This document shows positions 25,331 through 38,435 of a stretch of 64,000 nucleotides of DNA, piece by piece (the first letter of the stretch is position 1; every line of letters starts with the position of its first letter). Under the pieces are notes generated by a model. It did no database searches, was not told where the DNA came from, and saw only the letters and a list, made by a program, of their open reading frames with translations. The translations under genes were made by a program, and so were the position numbers. Source of the stretch: Cruorifilaria tuberocauda (Eukaryota > Nematoda > Chromadorea > Rhabditida > Onchocercidae); contig JABVXU010000042.1 in assembly GCA_013365365.1 (NCBI GenBank), positions 124,001-188,000 of the forward strand, in the 5' to 3' direction.

Positions 25331-26115
25331 CTATTTTTTAGGAAAAGCAGACTGCTGCTTAACAGATTGAAGATGAGAGTGTGCTTCCTGTTCCGCCGCT
25401 TGCTTCTTCCGTCGGATTTCTGTATATTGTTGAATTTCTTTTTCTAATTCTTTGTTCAAATCATTAACTGTTTTTCCTTCGAACATCACTGCCACGGCAC
25501 TTTCGACGGAAGGAGTTTCCAGCTGTTTCACTGGCAACTCACTCACCACTTCCTTATTTTCCAAATGATACTTACTAGCTAAACGGTGCAACTGGTCATC
25601 CAATGATCGATGTGTCTGCAGTAAATATAACATAGTGATTATTGGTCGACAGAATTATCAGTAGTCAAATATATCTCTAAGATAACGTATACTACGATTC
25701 AAGTGTTCCAGAGACTACGCTTTTAATTTATATGATATTGCGTAGTATTAGAATTTATTTACTCCAGAATATAAAATACAAAGAAATTAAAAAACAAAGA
25801 TTAGTCTTATATAATACCTACAACAGCACGGTTTCTTATATGATTTTAAATGTTAACTTCAATAAAAACAATAGATAAGAGGCAACCTGACTTCCTTCTC
25901 GGAATCTTAACTTTGCGACTGATAAAGATGAAATGACAATATGATTTTACCTCAGGTGTAGCATCTACAAGTCCATCTTCTTTGCCAGTCATTTTGGACT
26001 CATACTCTTTGATTTTTTTCAAGAATAAATTCTTAATCAAGTTATCAGACTTGAAACTTTGTGTCCCTGTACTCATCATTCTCCAATCCTTAAGTAATGA
26101 TATTCGCAACAACAT
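25331..26115 (-). CDS. atp-4: ATP synthase coupling factor 6 (mitochondrial F6 subunit)
   Basis: Stalk subunit joining F1 and Fo of mitochondrial ATP synthase. Two exons in phase, 25951-26115 and 25331-25615, give 149 aa. The first exon has a short N-terminal presequence with Arg/Lys and no acids (MLLRISLLKDWRMMSTG), then the F6 signature LIKNLFLKKIKEYESKMTG followed by GLVDATPE, matching the DPVQKLFVDKIREY..GPVDASSE region of the animal subunit. The second exon is a charged helical region ending SAFPKK; it is longer than in vertebrates. TTTTCAG sits 3 nt before the ATG, fitting spliced-leader addition. It is the first gene of a same-strand run with DDX10 and UTP15. The family call rests on the first exon. 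Confidence 0.78.
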
Positions 26116-26118
26116 CAC

Positions 26119-26125
26119 CTGAAAA
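26119..26125 (-). promoter_or_regulatory. candidate trans-splice acceptor upstream of ATP synthase F6
   Basis: Minus strand TTTTCAG, then GTG ATG. The acceptor directly precedes the start codon, so a spliced leader or a 5' UTR intron is implied. Confidence 0.45.
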
Positions 26126-28275
26126 TCAAAATATGACTACTTGTGGGGAAACGATATCAATCAATCAATAAAAATAAATACCGTACTATATCTATTGAAA
26201 AGCTAGTAACATTAAGTGTTAAAAAAATAATATAAAATAAAAATAGTAGTAAGTGATGACAATAAAAAGTAAACATTTTCTACAAATTCCGAAAATTTAA
26301 AAAATTTTACTAACTTCTGAAACTAAGAATATGCTGAAATTTGCAGAAACTCATTCCATCTCTCTCCCCGAACCTTTAAATGTCTCACCACCTCCTTCCT
26401 ATGCTGCGATCCTCAAACTTCACACACCATACGTACAGTATTTGGGGCTGAGGCGCGATGAAAATTGTCAACTCAAGAGGTGATCTGTACAGTTTCTGAA
26501 ATGTGCTGAGAATTGGTTATTTTATTCAACTGTTGACTTTAACATTTTCTTTACAATAGTCATTGCTAAATCATCCAATCATTTATTTGGTCAAAACAAT
26601 AGAATGAAAATATTCTCAATAAAATAAAATAAAGAATTTGAAATACATATAAATTTGTTCTATTTGTAACAAATTAATTCAACTATCTGTTGTTAGCAAT
26701 TATTAATCTCTTTTTAAAATCTTTAAAATCTTGGCTTGACAGTATTTTATAACCCTTTTGTAGCATGTTGGCTCAATATCTTTCTCGAGAGTACTTTAAT
26801 CGCAGTTGTGGTTGTAATTGCTATTATAGACTTTAATATAAGTATTTCAATCTAAGCAAGTGTATGGCAATCAAATGATTGTTTTGTTTACTTAAGAGTA
26901 AAATGTAATGAGTAGACGACCGTTAAGTCTCGAAGCACGGGAACATACTAATACTCTTCTTTTTTTCTCTTTCTCTTTCTTCCTCTCTCTTCTTATCTTT
27001 TTGTTTCCGATTCAATCTTTTTCATTTCAGTACACAAAAAATTCAATAATTCTATTTATCAGTTCATCAAAAAAATTATATTTAGTTAGTTTAAAACTTA
27101 TTTCTGAGACGTTTTTCCAATTTAACAAGATATTTTTGAAAAATTCAATTCGATGAATAAAAAGATATTGATTTTTATTGTAAATTAAGCATATAAAAAT
27201 TATGAACCATTTCAATAAAATTTAGTTTTAGCGATCAAAATTTATAGTAGTCTGATATTTGTTTGATTCCACAATTTCTAATGTACTAGTTATTTGTCAT
27301 TGAAATGTTTATTTGACGAATAGGCATGAAAAGGCAAACGTTTCTTGTATGGATACACTGAGGAACAGCAATATGATTTAGTTTACGATATCAGTCGTTT
27401 ATTACTGATCTCATCCATTTAAATGATATTTTAAAATCTGTCTTCTTTTTTCATGCCATATATAATAAAAAATGAACTAAAAAATTCTCAATTACTGATT
27501 TCTCGCATTGATTTTTGATGCCATACAAAATTAAATTTGTAATTGAAATTTACTGAAAGCCATTGATAAATGGATCAATTCAAGTGGATGAAAATTTAGG
27601 AAAAAATGAAATTTAATTCATTTATAAGAAATAAAATAGTGATTAATTGAAGGTATAATAAACCGTTCTTGATTGAGAGCCATCAAACATTTTTCGTAAC
27701 GGGATGATTCATAGAATGATATTTTCCATATCATTGATTATTCACTATCGATCTATTGATACGATTCTTGCATGCTAAATTTTATATAAGCAAGATTTTT
27801 GCACATTTAGCGCTTCGAAATTTCAATCAAAGCAATTTTTTCTTTTTGTTTTGGCTTTTTGTTCTATGAAGTATAACAAATAAATATTCTCATTATCAGG
27901 TCAGGTCAGATCACATATCCTTTTAACAAATCTGCTATAAAATGATAGAGCTTAAAATATATCGTATCATCCTAATGATTACCCATACGACTAGCAAGTG
28001 AATATTGTATCCCACAATATCTATCACTGCAAAATATAAACGATTTTATTGAGCCTGAAATCAGCTAAAAGCCATTAATATTATACGGATAATTTAAACA
28101 TGTATTTCACCTGATTGTTAAGTATTATGAGGATCATATAAACGTTGTAGATGTATCGTACGGTGAAGATATGAGTTCTATTTCACTGTTAACAAATTAA
28201 AGTGGTATGATAGTATTCATGTGATTCATTAAGTATGAAAGGAGATTGTTGTGCTTATTCATCACTAATAGCTTA

Positions 28276-28310
28276 AAGAGAGAGAGAGGGAGAGAGAGAG
28301 AAAAAGAGGG
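28276..28310. repeat. GA microsatellite
   Basis: (GA)n with interrupting G and A runs; a second, shorter purine run follows at about 28573-28600. Confidence 0.85.
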
Positions 28311-28820
28311 AAAGAACGGAACAGTTTCTGTCGATGCTTTCTTCATGTTTGCATTAGCAAAATGCCTTCGTCCTTTTGGTTCTTCATCACTAATTTCACG
28401 TTAATATATTTCATTTAATATTTGATTATCTGTGAGATTGTCCAATCTTCTCGAGAGCAAAATCAAATCAATCAAACTATTTAGGATAATCAATAACACA
28501 GAATTTCTTTAATGAAACAAAGCTGAATCATTCATAATTTAAATCAATAATTTTAGAGTAGAACAACAGACCGAGAGAGGGAGAGAAAGAAGGAGAAAGT
28601 ATTGGAAGTATGAAATAAAAATCGGAAAATAACTAATTGAAAAATTGATAACGTTAATTTTGTAATATGACATTGTTTAAGACTTACAGTTATTATTTAT
28701 TACCATTAAATGGGAAAAGATGAAAAAAGATTTTAATTGAATTATATCATCTTTTACTTTTTTATTAGTTATTTACTTAATCGATCAAATTTATTACTTA
28801 TGATATCCCAATGTTTCTTT

Positions 28821-28870
28821 CATCATATTTTAATAATTCTATTATCATCATATCTTAATGATTTTATTAT
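28821..28870. repeat. imperfect 25-bp tandem duplication
   Basis: Two adjacent copies beginning CATCATATTTTAATAATT and CATCATATCTTAATGATT; 22 of 25 positions agree. Confidence 0.75.
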
Positions 28871-29170
28871 CATCATGCCTATATTAAAATAGGTTTCCTG
28901 AATATATTACTTTGTAGTATTGATTAACTTGTAATCAGTAAGTGATAATATCGTTGATTTTTCTCCTCTGTTATATCATTTTTTCCGCTATATTTTGCCT
29001 TATGTGTTCCGTGTATATTGAACGGGCTCCATCATCCATCATTTTCCCAAATTAGAATCTATAGAATTTAAATATTTTTAAATAATATATAGCAACTTGG
29101 GAGGATAAATTGATAATGAAGATAAGAAAGAGGCAAGAGTTAAGGTTGACTGATGAGAATACAAATACTT

Positions 29171-29191
29171 GCTTATTGCTTATTGCTTATT
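29171..29191. repeat. GCTTATT triplication
   Basis: Three consecutive 7-bp units. Confidence 0.7.
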
Positions 29192-29477
29192 TGCTGAAAT
29201 GAATAATGAAGGAAATATTCAGCTTAGTTGATTTATTTTTGATTTTATATTTACAAATTGCATTTTTTAATTAAAAAATGACTCATCGAAAATTGTCAGC
29301 AGAAACTTTCATTCAATAAGCAAAATATTTAAATTTAACAGCGATTTTATAAGCTTGAGCTAATTTTCCTGACTAGTTGAATCTCAAAAAGAAAAAAGTT
29401 CTTCTGATTTCAGCTTAATTTTCGAATTCGATTTCGCGAGAAATTCCGTGCAGAAGGTTGAATTTGTTAAACGGAAA

Positions 29478-30745
29478 ATGTTGATTAAACTGATCCAGAT
29501 TTGGCTTTGTTATTTAATATTGTCATTAAGTAAGCACCATCGACTAAATCACTGGTTTATTCTATAATTTTCCTTTACGGAAGTACTTTCCTATCATCTT
29601 TCGATTTAAATAAATTTTCATAGTAATTTTTAGATTTAGATAGATTGAAATTTATGGAAATGAAGTTTGGTTTTTTTCAATTATTGTTAAAATATAAAAT
29701 CCCTTATAATAAAAAAAAGAATTTTGCATCTTATCTAGCATCGGAAAGATTTGCAATTTAATTAGTGTTTCGATACAGTAAGTTTCCAGAAAGAAGCCTC
29801 GAATCAGCTAGTCAAGATTATAAAGCTCATTTAATCATATTACATCGCAGCCCCTTGTTTCTCCCTCTTTCTTTTTCTTGAAGAAGAACCTTATCAGGTT
29901 ATTTAGAACTGATATAACTGTGATCAGACAGCTTTGGTGCTAAGATCAAATACTCCAATAATTTATCGAAATATTATTTTTACTTACAATATAGAAAGCT
30001 TTTTGTTGTAGATGATATAGTAAGTGGTCAGCTACACAATCCGTTATCACATTATATCGAGGGACGTCTTGGTAACAGAAAAATTTGGTGGTGTCCGTCG
30101 GGATACGGTACTCAGTATATCAATTGCCTTTGAATCGATTCAGCTAATATTATCCTTACTATAATTTTTAAAGTATTTGTTTGCCTGTACCTACCGCCTA
30201 ATTATAATGGATGGTAACAATTACTTTCAAATTTCAGGATATTTGGCTTACTGTCCACAACCAACAGATTGGGACAGCTACAACTGGTGTTGTACTTGGC
30301 CATATTTAGGCTCGTGGAAACCGTCGTGCTGTCCGTTTGCTATTCCAACCGGTGCACTGATTGCTATTATCATTGCCTCTATTGTTTTGGTCGCCCGTAG
30401 GTTTTACACTTTTAAATCCTATTCTTTTTAATATCAGTATTATGAGGTTTTAAATGAAGTATCCTCCGATATTTCTCGATCACTAGTAATTATCGGGTTT
30501 TCTTACGTTATTCAATCATATCTATATGCATAATAAATACAGTTCCATATCAAATTGTGCGATGTTAACAGTCAGATGGAATAGAATGAAATCATCGCAG
30601 TACCGTAGGAAGTAAGGATCTGAAGTGGAATAATTGCAGCTTATTTGCAGTACTGATTTTCCTGTCCTGTTGGTGTTGCTTCTGTTGTCCATTGTACAAA
30701 CAGCTGTATGATACAGAAGAGAAGGATTACAGTGCAAGGCGTTGA
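29478..30745 (+). CDS. small single-pass Cys-rich membrane protein (Shisa/CYYR1-like)
   Basis: Four exons in phase (29478-29529, 30012-30107, 30238-30396, 30651-30745) give 133 aa. Order of parts: signal peptide (MLIKLIQIWLCYLILSL), ectodomain with WWCPSGYG, YCPQPTDWDSYNWCC and SCCPF, a transmembrane helix (GALIAIIIASIVLVALLIF), then a juxtamembrane cysteine cluster CWCCFCC and a short acidic-basic tail ending YSARR. Paired CC motifs directly before the membrane and a CC-rich cytoplasmic edge resemble Shisa, CYYR1 and TMEM92 proteins, which act as adaptors in receptor trafficking. That resemblance is by pattern only; orthology and function are not established. The cytoplasmic cysteines are plausible palmitoylation sites. 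Exon 1 starts at the only ATG that gives a signal peptide in phase. Confidence 0.7.
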
Positions 30746-33276
30746 TAATGTTAGTTAAGTCGGCAATTTCATCCTTATTCCAATACCTTCACTTTCCGTC
30801 ATATCCACTGCCATATTTCAATTTTACCAATCTCTTTCAGGTTTTAGGATTTACTGGAATATGTAATTTGCGATAAATAATAACCATTTTGAGAAATTCA
30901 ATTAAAATATTGAAGAATTTATTGAATCGCCAAAAATATCATATTATATCAGCTTAATGATTATATTTTTTAAATTTATAATTTTTATCGAATTATATTT
31001 CGTCGTAGTAAAAAGAAAATGTTTGACCAATGGTCAAATATAATCTAAACCCAAGCCTATTTCAATTAGTAAACATATTTTGGTACTAAAAATATATATC
31101 CAGCAAATATTAAAGTGATGAAATCATCAATGTGAAAGATAATGCTGAAAGATAAATCTACCAGTGATAAACTTTAATAATTAGGATAAAAAACAAGCAA
31201 TGATAATTTGAAGTGATAAGGAATAAGACTCTAGATTACTTTACAAATTTATCGATCATTTAATCTTCTCTCGTGCATTTCATTATTTACTGGTTTATTT
31301 TGTTAGATTTTTTCTTCTCGATTTAGTTTTCAAATGAAATCACTTAATACCTGTTGAATCTAAGAGTAAGAAGAAAATCTTGTCTGAAATATCTGAAAAA
31401 AAGAAAAAGATGAAGCAAAAATTTCGAAATTCAACTTGAATTAAGTGAACCGTTTATATCTTCGGAGCAGTTAGGACAGCATAATTTATACTAAGAAGAA
31501 AGGAAAGGGCAAATCCTAATTTCTTTGGGTAATAATCGATTCGCTTAATTAAAGATGAATGTGAATTAGCGTTTTAATAAAAGATGCACCTTTTCCTGTT
31601 TATTCATTTAATTGCCATTATTTTCCTATTCTCTATCATTATTGTTGCTAATTTCAATCTTTTTTTACAAATTTCATTTTAGGAATAATTTTTCGCATAA
31701 AGAAATAAGTTAAAAATTATCTCAGGAAAGATTGAAAAAATCAGGAAAGTTTATTTTTTCTGTAATAAGAATTGATTTCTTACAATTCTTTCCAAAAAAA
31801 TTGATTGCAAATTTTTTGAAAAAAATATTTTAAAATCTTTCGAAATAAAGTAATTCATTTACAAAATTTATTTATAACATCGAAAAAAGGATTTCTTTCC
31901 TGAAAATAGCACTCTCCGGAGTGAAATTTTTAGCTCATGTCCTCTCTAACTGATTTATCATCGATTGCTTAGTAATAATTTTAACTTAATTTCTAGAAAT
32001 AAGATTTAATATTCTTTTCTCATTAATTTCATTTCAAATTATCATTCATTCTTAGCAACGTTCGTATGACAGCGCAAATTGTTTTGACGATAATGTTTTC
32101 CTTAACAGATATACTTTGAAGCTAAATTGCGCTCAATATTTCCTTAATTAAAAAAAATTTCTTCGATAAATTAGAATTGTAAAAAATATTTTGTATGTGA
32201 CAAAGAAATATTTATACTGTTTATTTGTGTTGTTATCATCTTTGTTACCTCATTTAATCATTGCTCCTAGATTTCTGTATATTTCTGTAAAGTGCTTGAT
32301 AAAAAAATTATAAATTTTCTATACAAATTGAAAATTTGATCGGCGTTCGTAGCAACTGATTCAATATTAGTAGGAAATAACTTTATTACTGTAGTTTAAT
32401 GATAACTTTTGCTACAATCTAAGCATATAATGTTTGCAATGTCTCTATCATAATAAGAATATTAAATTTATTAAGTCTCTCTATTAATGTTTCATTCTAC
32501 CTGTTGAAAAAATTTTGTGCTAAATCTTAAAACCCAAGATGAATAAGAAAATTTATTTGCTCCAAACATTTAGATTCTTCTGCCTGGTCTTTATACGGTA
32601 AATTTTTTCAAGGACTGATTATTCGTCAAATTCACATGAACCAGGAAAATTTCTGAATTTCAAATTTACCCGTTTTAAAAAATATTATTCGGAATTTTAA
32701 CTAGAAGATAAGAGGTGTACCGTATGATCAAGGTGACCGAAAAGATAAGAACGGAGATGACGCAGATAAGAATAACATATTTTCTTACGTCATCTGGAGC
32801 TAGTAATTTGTCTGGGTAATATGTAACATTATTAATGTATCAGATATAAAGATAATTTATGGCGAAGAATAAAGAAGAGGTAGATTAGTGAGATTTCTAG
32901 CCTTATTGTTCAAACCACAAATGTTCTGTATAGCTGTAAGGATACTAAATTTTAATCGCTAATGAGTTAAAATAAATTTATTATTTAGATTCTATAACTA
33001 TTTTACCAAAAAGATTTACCCGTGAGCGATTTTCTTGTTTTAATTTAAATTTAATTACTTTAATATTTTATATTCTCTTATAGCATAAACTAAAAGATAA
33101 AAATGTGATGGAGAAAGGTTCGTTCCAATTTTAATTCATCAATTTTCCATAATCGAAAATAGACAAGTGAAAAAGACATAATAGTAAGTCGAGACAAGAG
33201 AGATATGGTTTATATTTCTAATAACTATATATATCCGGAACAGATCTATTGGAAATAGATTAGTAACTACTGTAAG
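30746..33276. other. convergent intergenic region
   Basis: 2.5 kb of AT-rich sequence between the 3' ends of the Shisa-like and ferrochelatase genes. No exon chain, RNA gene or repeat family supported. Confidence 0.5.
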
Positions 33277-36200
33277 TTATAGAAAACATTGAATATGCTT
33301 CCGGGAAAGTGATTCAAGAATGTCGATTGCTTCCGTACTATCATTCAAACAAGGCACGTAAACGTATTCTTCTCCACCATTTTTCCTAAAAATTTATATT
33401 TTGATTGAATGGAAATGGGAAATTTCACGGATATAATTGTAATCCACTTTTGTGACAAATCCTCAATCATAAATTAAAATACCGGAATGAATCAGCAAGT
33501 CGAAGTTCCAATTCCTCCATTGTTTCCATGCAATCGCTGAAGAAACCAGGTGCAATTACCATAACTCGTTTCACTCCGCGTCTCAAAAGTTTGGAAAAAA
33601 ATAGAAATTAGTTCAAAAAGTTTTAATTACTCAATTATATAAATGAAACGATCAAACTGAGTTAAGTGATTTGGATCCACTGAAAGCTGCAATAGTTTTG
33701 TTACTTACCGCACTGCATTTCAACATCAACAAATTAATGTACAAAATTCTATAACAAATAATTCCTCTAATATCTGGCAAAAACAATTGAATTCAAAGTA
33801 GTTACTATAGCTTCCCTTAAATTAAGCATCAAACATATCTCATTTTATCAAATTGCGGTGGTGATCCTTTCAGCTTTCATTTTTCTTTTAAAATTAATGA
33901 AAATTTTTATGATAACCCAAAATTATGCTAACTTTAATTCTTTACTTGGCCAGTTCGATGATAGTATCTTCGGTGTACGGCTTCAACCATTCTCCCGGTC
34001 CAAATCGGGACTGGAATGTCGTTATCAAGTCACAATCTGATGCTTGCCATCTTTGCCTGAAATTGTCATTATGAATTAATCGCAGAATCAATCACAAAAA
34101 TTAGGGAATTATGTTCAAAGTAGTTGGAATACCGTACAGTGTTGTGCTAATAATTACTTCCGCAGTTCATCAAATACAAACCGTAAGAGTTTTGTTGTAT
34201 ATTTGCACTGGAACCCGTATGGATCACCATTGGACTGATATGACAATGGTATCCCATGATATGAAACAATAATTACTTGCGGTGGTGCTCGGAATCTTCT
34301 TAGGGCGGAATTCAGATGTTTAACGATTGTTCTCACATATAATTCGTTATCATAAAACGGTGGTACCACGGATAAAATCATTTGACGGCGTTGCTTCATT
34401 AGACAGCGACAAGTCTGAAAATGAAGAAAATAGTAAAATATTTAATGTTCTAACGATAAGTAAGGAAAGTTAATGAAAGAAAATGCTTAAAGTGATAACC
34501 AAAAAAAAGAAAAAAAATAATGAATAAATGAAAGATTTTTTTGCTGTCAGAACCATAAGTAATATATAAGTTCTAAAATTAAACTGAACAGCCCAAGAAA
34601 GTATATTTATATTTACGAATAAGTAAAAAATAAAAATTTACTTCATCGAAAATGGTGGCATTCGTAACAGCAGAAAATTGTGGAAATAAGGGAAATACGA
34701 CAAGTTTGTCACATCCTAAAATTTTTAAACTTTTTTTTGAAAAACTTGATAAAGTTGTAAAAAGTTCAAAATTTTATTCAAATTATTTTAATTCGGATTT
34801 CATTGAATATATTGATCAATTTTTGCTTAATTAAAATGGCTTTATTTATTAAAATCATTAGATTCGATTTAACTCATTAAATCAATTTATTTTTTATTAA
34901 AACCAATTTAAGTTTTATTAGGACTAATTTTAGAGTGAAGCAAACTGATAAATAAAGTATATTATTGCGTCACAAACGACTTTTTCAACCACTCTGCTAA
35001 AAAAGAGAAAAAGATACCTTCTTTTTCCAACTTATGTATTCGGGAACCGATGGATGGTTCACCATAACGAAATGCCCAATCAACCGTAATCTGAAAAAAA
35101 TTCGTTGTTTCGCAGCCTCATGTACCGCTCAGATATACTTAGAATTAATCTTATTTCATTAACCTTATATATCTTCCATAATAATCGTTATTATCAAAAG
35201 CAAACTTTACTGTAACATTACCGATTGATCACGTAAACGATTAGCTAATTTAGATGCTTGATTACGAGTCATAGTACGTAATGGTGATTCATTCTGTACT
35301 GTGTTCCAAATCGATCTAAATAGTGTAACATTTCCATTATCATCTTTTTCTGTTTTTAAATTCTGGTCGATGGTAAAATGACATTTGGTAAGTATTGCTG
35401 TTGTACAAATGATGCGAAAAGATACACAAAATAAGTTATTGAACATAGCTTAATTTATTGTGTCAAGAAAAATTATTTCACTTGTAGTATTTCCCAATGA
35501 TAAATGGTCTTCTTGTTAGAATGAACATATACAAAATCGGCCACCAGATGATTCGAGGTAATTCGATAACTCGTCGATCACTAAGAAATTCTCTCAGGTA
35601 ACGCCTTATTGTCCAATAATCATAACCGGATGGTGTACCGGTATTTACCATGAGTATACCAATCTTCTTCTTTACTTCCTGGAATAAGCGTTTGTAAATA
35701 TAAAATGGAAAATTAATTCAAGTGATACTTTTGTCATTCCTGTAGACTTATTGCAAGTATTTGGAAAGAAGAAATACGAAATAGACCAATCGATATATTT
35801 ATTTGAAATAAATATTAAATGACACGGCGATAAATCGGAAAAAGTCCATACAATAATTATATGCTTTACAACAACAATAAAAAAGAAACTTCTTTCCCTG
35901 ATGAGAGGATGCTGCAATGTTTGGTGAAATTTGCAACTTTTTTTTAAATCAAGAAATTACCGGGTCATTCGTTACACTGTGCGGCGCAGTAATTAGTCAT
36001 GCACGACATAGTATTGATTTCTAGCAAAAAATTTTCTGGTAATTTGGATGATATTTTCGAAAAAAAAGCTTCCAAAAGAAATCAAAAAATGCTTTCAAAC
36101 CAGCAAAATAACCATTTAAATCCATTCATATGAAAATTTATTTGGAAAGATATTAAGAATAATAAAGCATATATTTACAGTCATGGACTTCAGTTATTTG

Positions 36201-36492
36201 TCGTGACATTAAAAGCAATAGTCCAGGTCAAAAGCAGGTCTTTAGGCTAAACTACGGTGTTGTTTTTGGTAAATCAAGTAGCGGTTGACCTCATTTCCGG
36301 CTCATTCCGATATACGTCCCGTAAATCAGAATTGATTTGATGGTATTTATGGCAATTTAAAAAGACGATTAATGGACAAACCGGTATCGATTTCTTTTCA
36401 GTGATAACATGGGGAACTTGACTACCAACCCATGAATTTATACGTCGAATGACAAACCATAGTTCACTGCTTGGAGTAGCGTACAACATCAT
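33277..36492 (-). CDS. ferrochelatase of bacterial type
   Basis: Inserts Fe2+ into protoporphyrin IX, the last step of haem synthesis. Nine exons close in phase to 374 aa: 36382-36492, 35482-35678, 35222-35315, 35018-35090, 34642-34715, 34158-34414, 33946-34056, 33483-33581, 33277-33385. Motifs: KIGILMVNTGTPSGYDYW, RRYLREFLSDRRVIELPR, KSIWNTVQNESPL, FRYGEPSI, FPLFPQFSA, VSYHGIP (catalytic His236), GDPYGFQC, FQSRFGPGEWLKPYT, then APGFFSDCMETMEELE with catalytic Glu325. SDCxET, where animals have SDHIET, and the lack of a C-terminal iron-sulphur extension are alpha-proteobacterial traits. The first exon (37 aa, with RR, no clear similarity) may be a mitochondrial presequence; it was joined by phase across a 702-nt intron and is the least certain. 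One acceptor is TTTTGAG. Confidence 0.93.
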
Positions 36493-38435
36493 AGTTTCAC
36501 ATACTATACGTACGTGACCCGCTAATCTTACTGTAAACGTTCAAATAAAAATAAATTTTAATGTGCAAATTTCATTTGTCGTAAATTCTTTACAATTTTG
36601 GAAGGAATAACAATCAACTGATAAGCGAGTGACAACAAATTGACTGCAAAACATCATTGATCAAGTGTATTACTAAAGTTCGGCCGGCACAATATCAGGG
36701 ATTGGAGGACGAATTTTATGAAATTTGTATAGGTGCAAGCAAATTTTGCTCTTATATTACGTCTATGTTAGAAAGAGTGCGTATTTTTAACTAATCGGTA
36801 ATTGTCTGTTTAATCCCATTTTTATATCTGTTCATTTAATAATCGCTTCCCGGAGAAATCGAGAGAGTTTTATATGCCAACAATAAAGAATGATATTCAG
36901 ACATTCTAAAGTTAGACCCCCATTCATTTTTAATACGAGAAAATATTCTCATTATTAATTATATAATTACTAATTTTAATTCTTGACCGTTTTCATTATC
37001 AAGCAGTACTGTATGATATAGTGTGTTCAGTTAGTATTAATGTACCATTGATATGGCATGGTTTTGCTCATAATACAAAAAAGCATAGTAGTTCTGATAA
37101 AGTTGATAAAATGCCTATTTCGCGCATTTCTTTAACAACATAATTATGATATATGACTTATGATTATAATAATATTAATAAAAGTCCTGATAAGTTTTCC
37201 TCAGAAAAAGAAAATCAGTTTTTGCATTAAAAAAAATTATAAAAAAAACGTTTAACACTTAATAGAATAAGAATTACTCGCTATCGTAATCTTATCTTCA
37301 TGTGTGATCTGTTAATTTGCCCAATATCTCATACTGTGGAAATTTACGTTTGTTTCGTGTACGTTAACGATAATGGCATAAGTCACGTACAATGTAAGTA
37401 CAACTTTTCCGTGAAGAAATATTATGGGAATATTTGACATTTTGAGACTGTGTGAATGAGAGATTGAGAGTAAGGAGAAAGAGAGAAACGAGCATAGTGG
37501 AGAGACAGGAATAAGATTTTTGTAGTAGCATATCGTTAGGGATTGAAAAAAAGGTTAAGAGTTTTACAAGTGTACGTTTGGAAGAATGACTGAAAGTGTG
37601 AAAATCTTTTCGTATGATGGAAACTGGAAATACTTCGAGAAGTATCGGGAAATAAATTAATGCAGTCTCAGACATGGGTCGACTATAATTTATTATTATT
37701 GACATGATACAGATGTCAATAGGAAAATGGCTCCACGAGCGAGTAATGATGTAAAATAAATTTATGGAATTGAATTGAATCAAATTAATTGGATTTAATT
37801 GAAATATATAATTCAATAACAATATATTATTATTATTTTGCATATTTCTTTGTTACCGTATTTGTGATTTAACTATGAGAATAGTAAATCATTACGATAG
37901 CAAAATAATTCTGATTATTGTTTATTCACTAAGAAATGGAATGAATGTTAAGGAAGTAGATTAGGTTATAGAAGAGTTGGATAGGAAAAGATGCATGAGT
38001 TGATGTTATATTCAGAATTGAGAAAGTGCTACAAATTAGTTATTATTAAATTCATGATTTAGCCAAACTATTTGCTTATTTGTTTAGTGACTCAGTTTCA
38101 TTTTCCCTTGCATTTGTTCAATAATTTCATTGGTAATTATATTTAATATCGATTATAGGGTGTAATTAATTTTTGAACTCTCACTTATGGTACGACGATA
38201 AATGTTTCTCTGTAGGAAGATTACATTGTTCATTTAATTTGGAAAGAAATTTTCTCCAAATCTCATTTATGGTACAACGATGAATGATCTCGTAGGAAGA
38301 TTGCATTGTTCATTTGAGTCGCGAAGAGTTTTCTCCCTTTTCTCCAAAAAAAATATTAATCTGTTTTACTGATTTTAACCAGTAGAAATTAAAATTAACT
38401 TATCTCTACTATGTTTCAATTGCAGGTGTCTTGAA
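36493..38435. other. divergent intergenic region
   Basis: 5' flanks of ferrochelatase and of the uncharacterised gene at 38436. A 159-codon Ile/Asn/Ser-rich open frame on the minus strand (37364-37843) has no domain and looks like chance. A 77-bp tandem duplication lies at 38179-38338, close to the downstream gene. Confidence 0.45.
38179..38338. repeat. imperfect tandem duplication of about 78 bp
   Basis: Copy 1 (38179-38257) and copy 2 (38261-38338) share TCTCAYTTATGGTACRACGAT, then GTAGGAAGATTRCATTGTTC and TTTTCTCC. It lies about 100 bp upstream of the first exon of the next gene. Confidence 0.8.

Larger units (their letters stand above)
26126..29477. other. divergent intergenic region, repeat-bearing
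   Basis: 3.3 kb without a supported gene. It contains a CT-rich tract near 26960-27000, GA microsatellites (28276-28310), an imperfect 25-bp tandem pair (28821-28870) and a short GCTTATT triplication (29171-29191). Presumed promoter DNA for the genes on both sides. Confidence 0.5.

Noticed and set aside
34652..34834. Plus-strand frame
   Set aside because: Antisense of a ferrochelatase exon (34642-34715).
37364..37843. 159-codon open frame on the minus strand
   Set aside because: Composition is Ile/Asn/Ser/Leu as expected from AT-rich noncoding DNA; no domain, no splice context, no partner exons.
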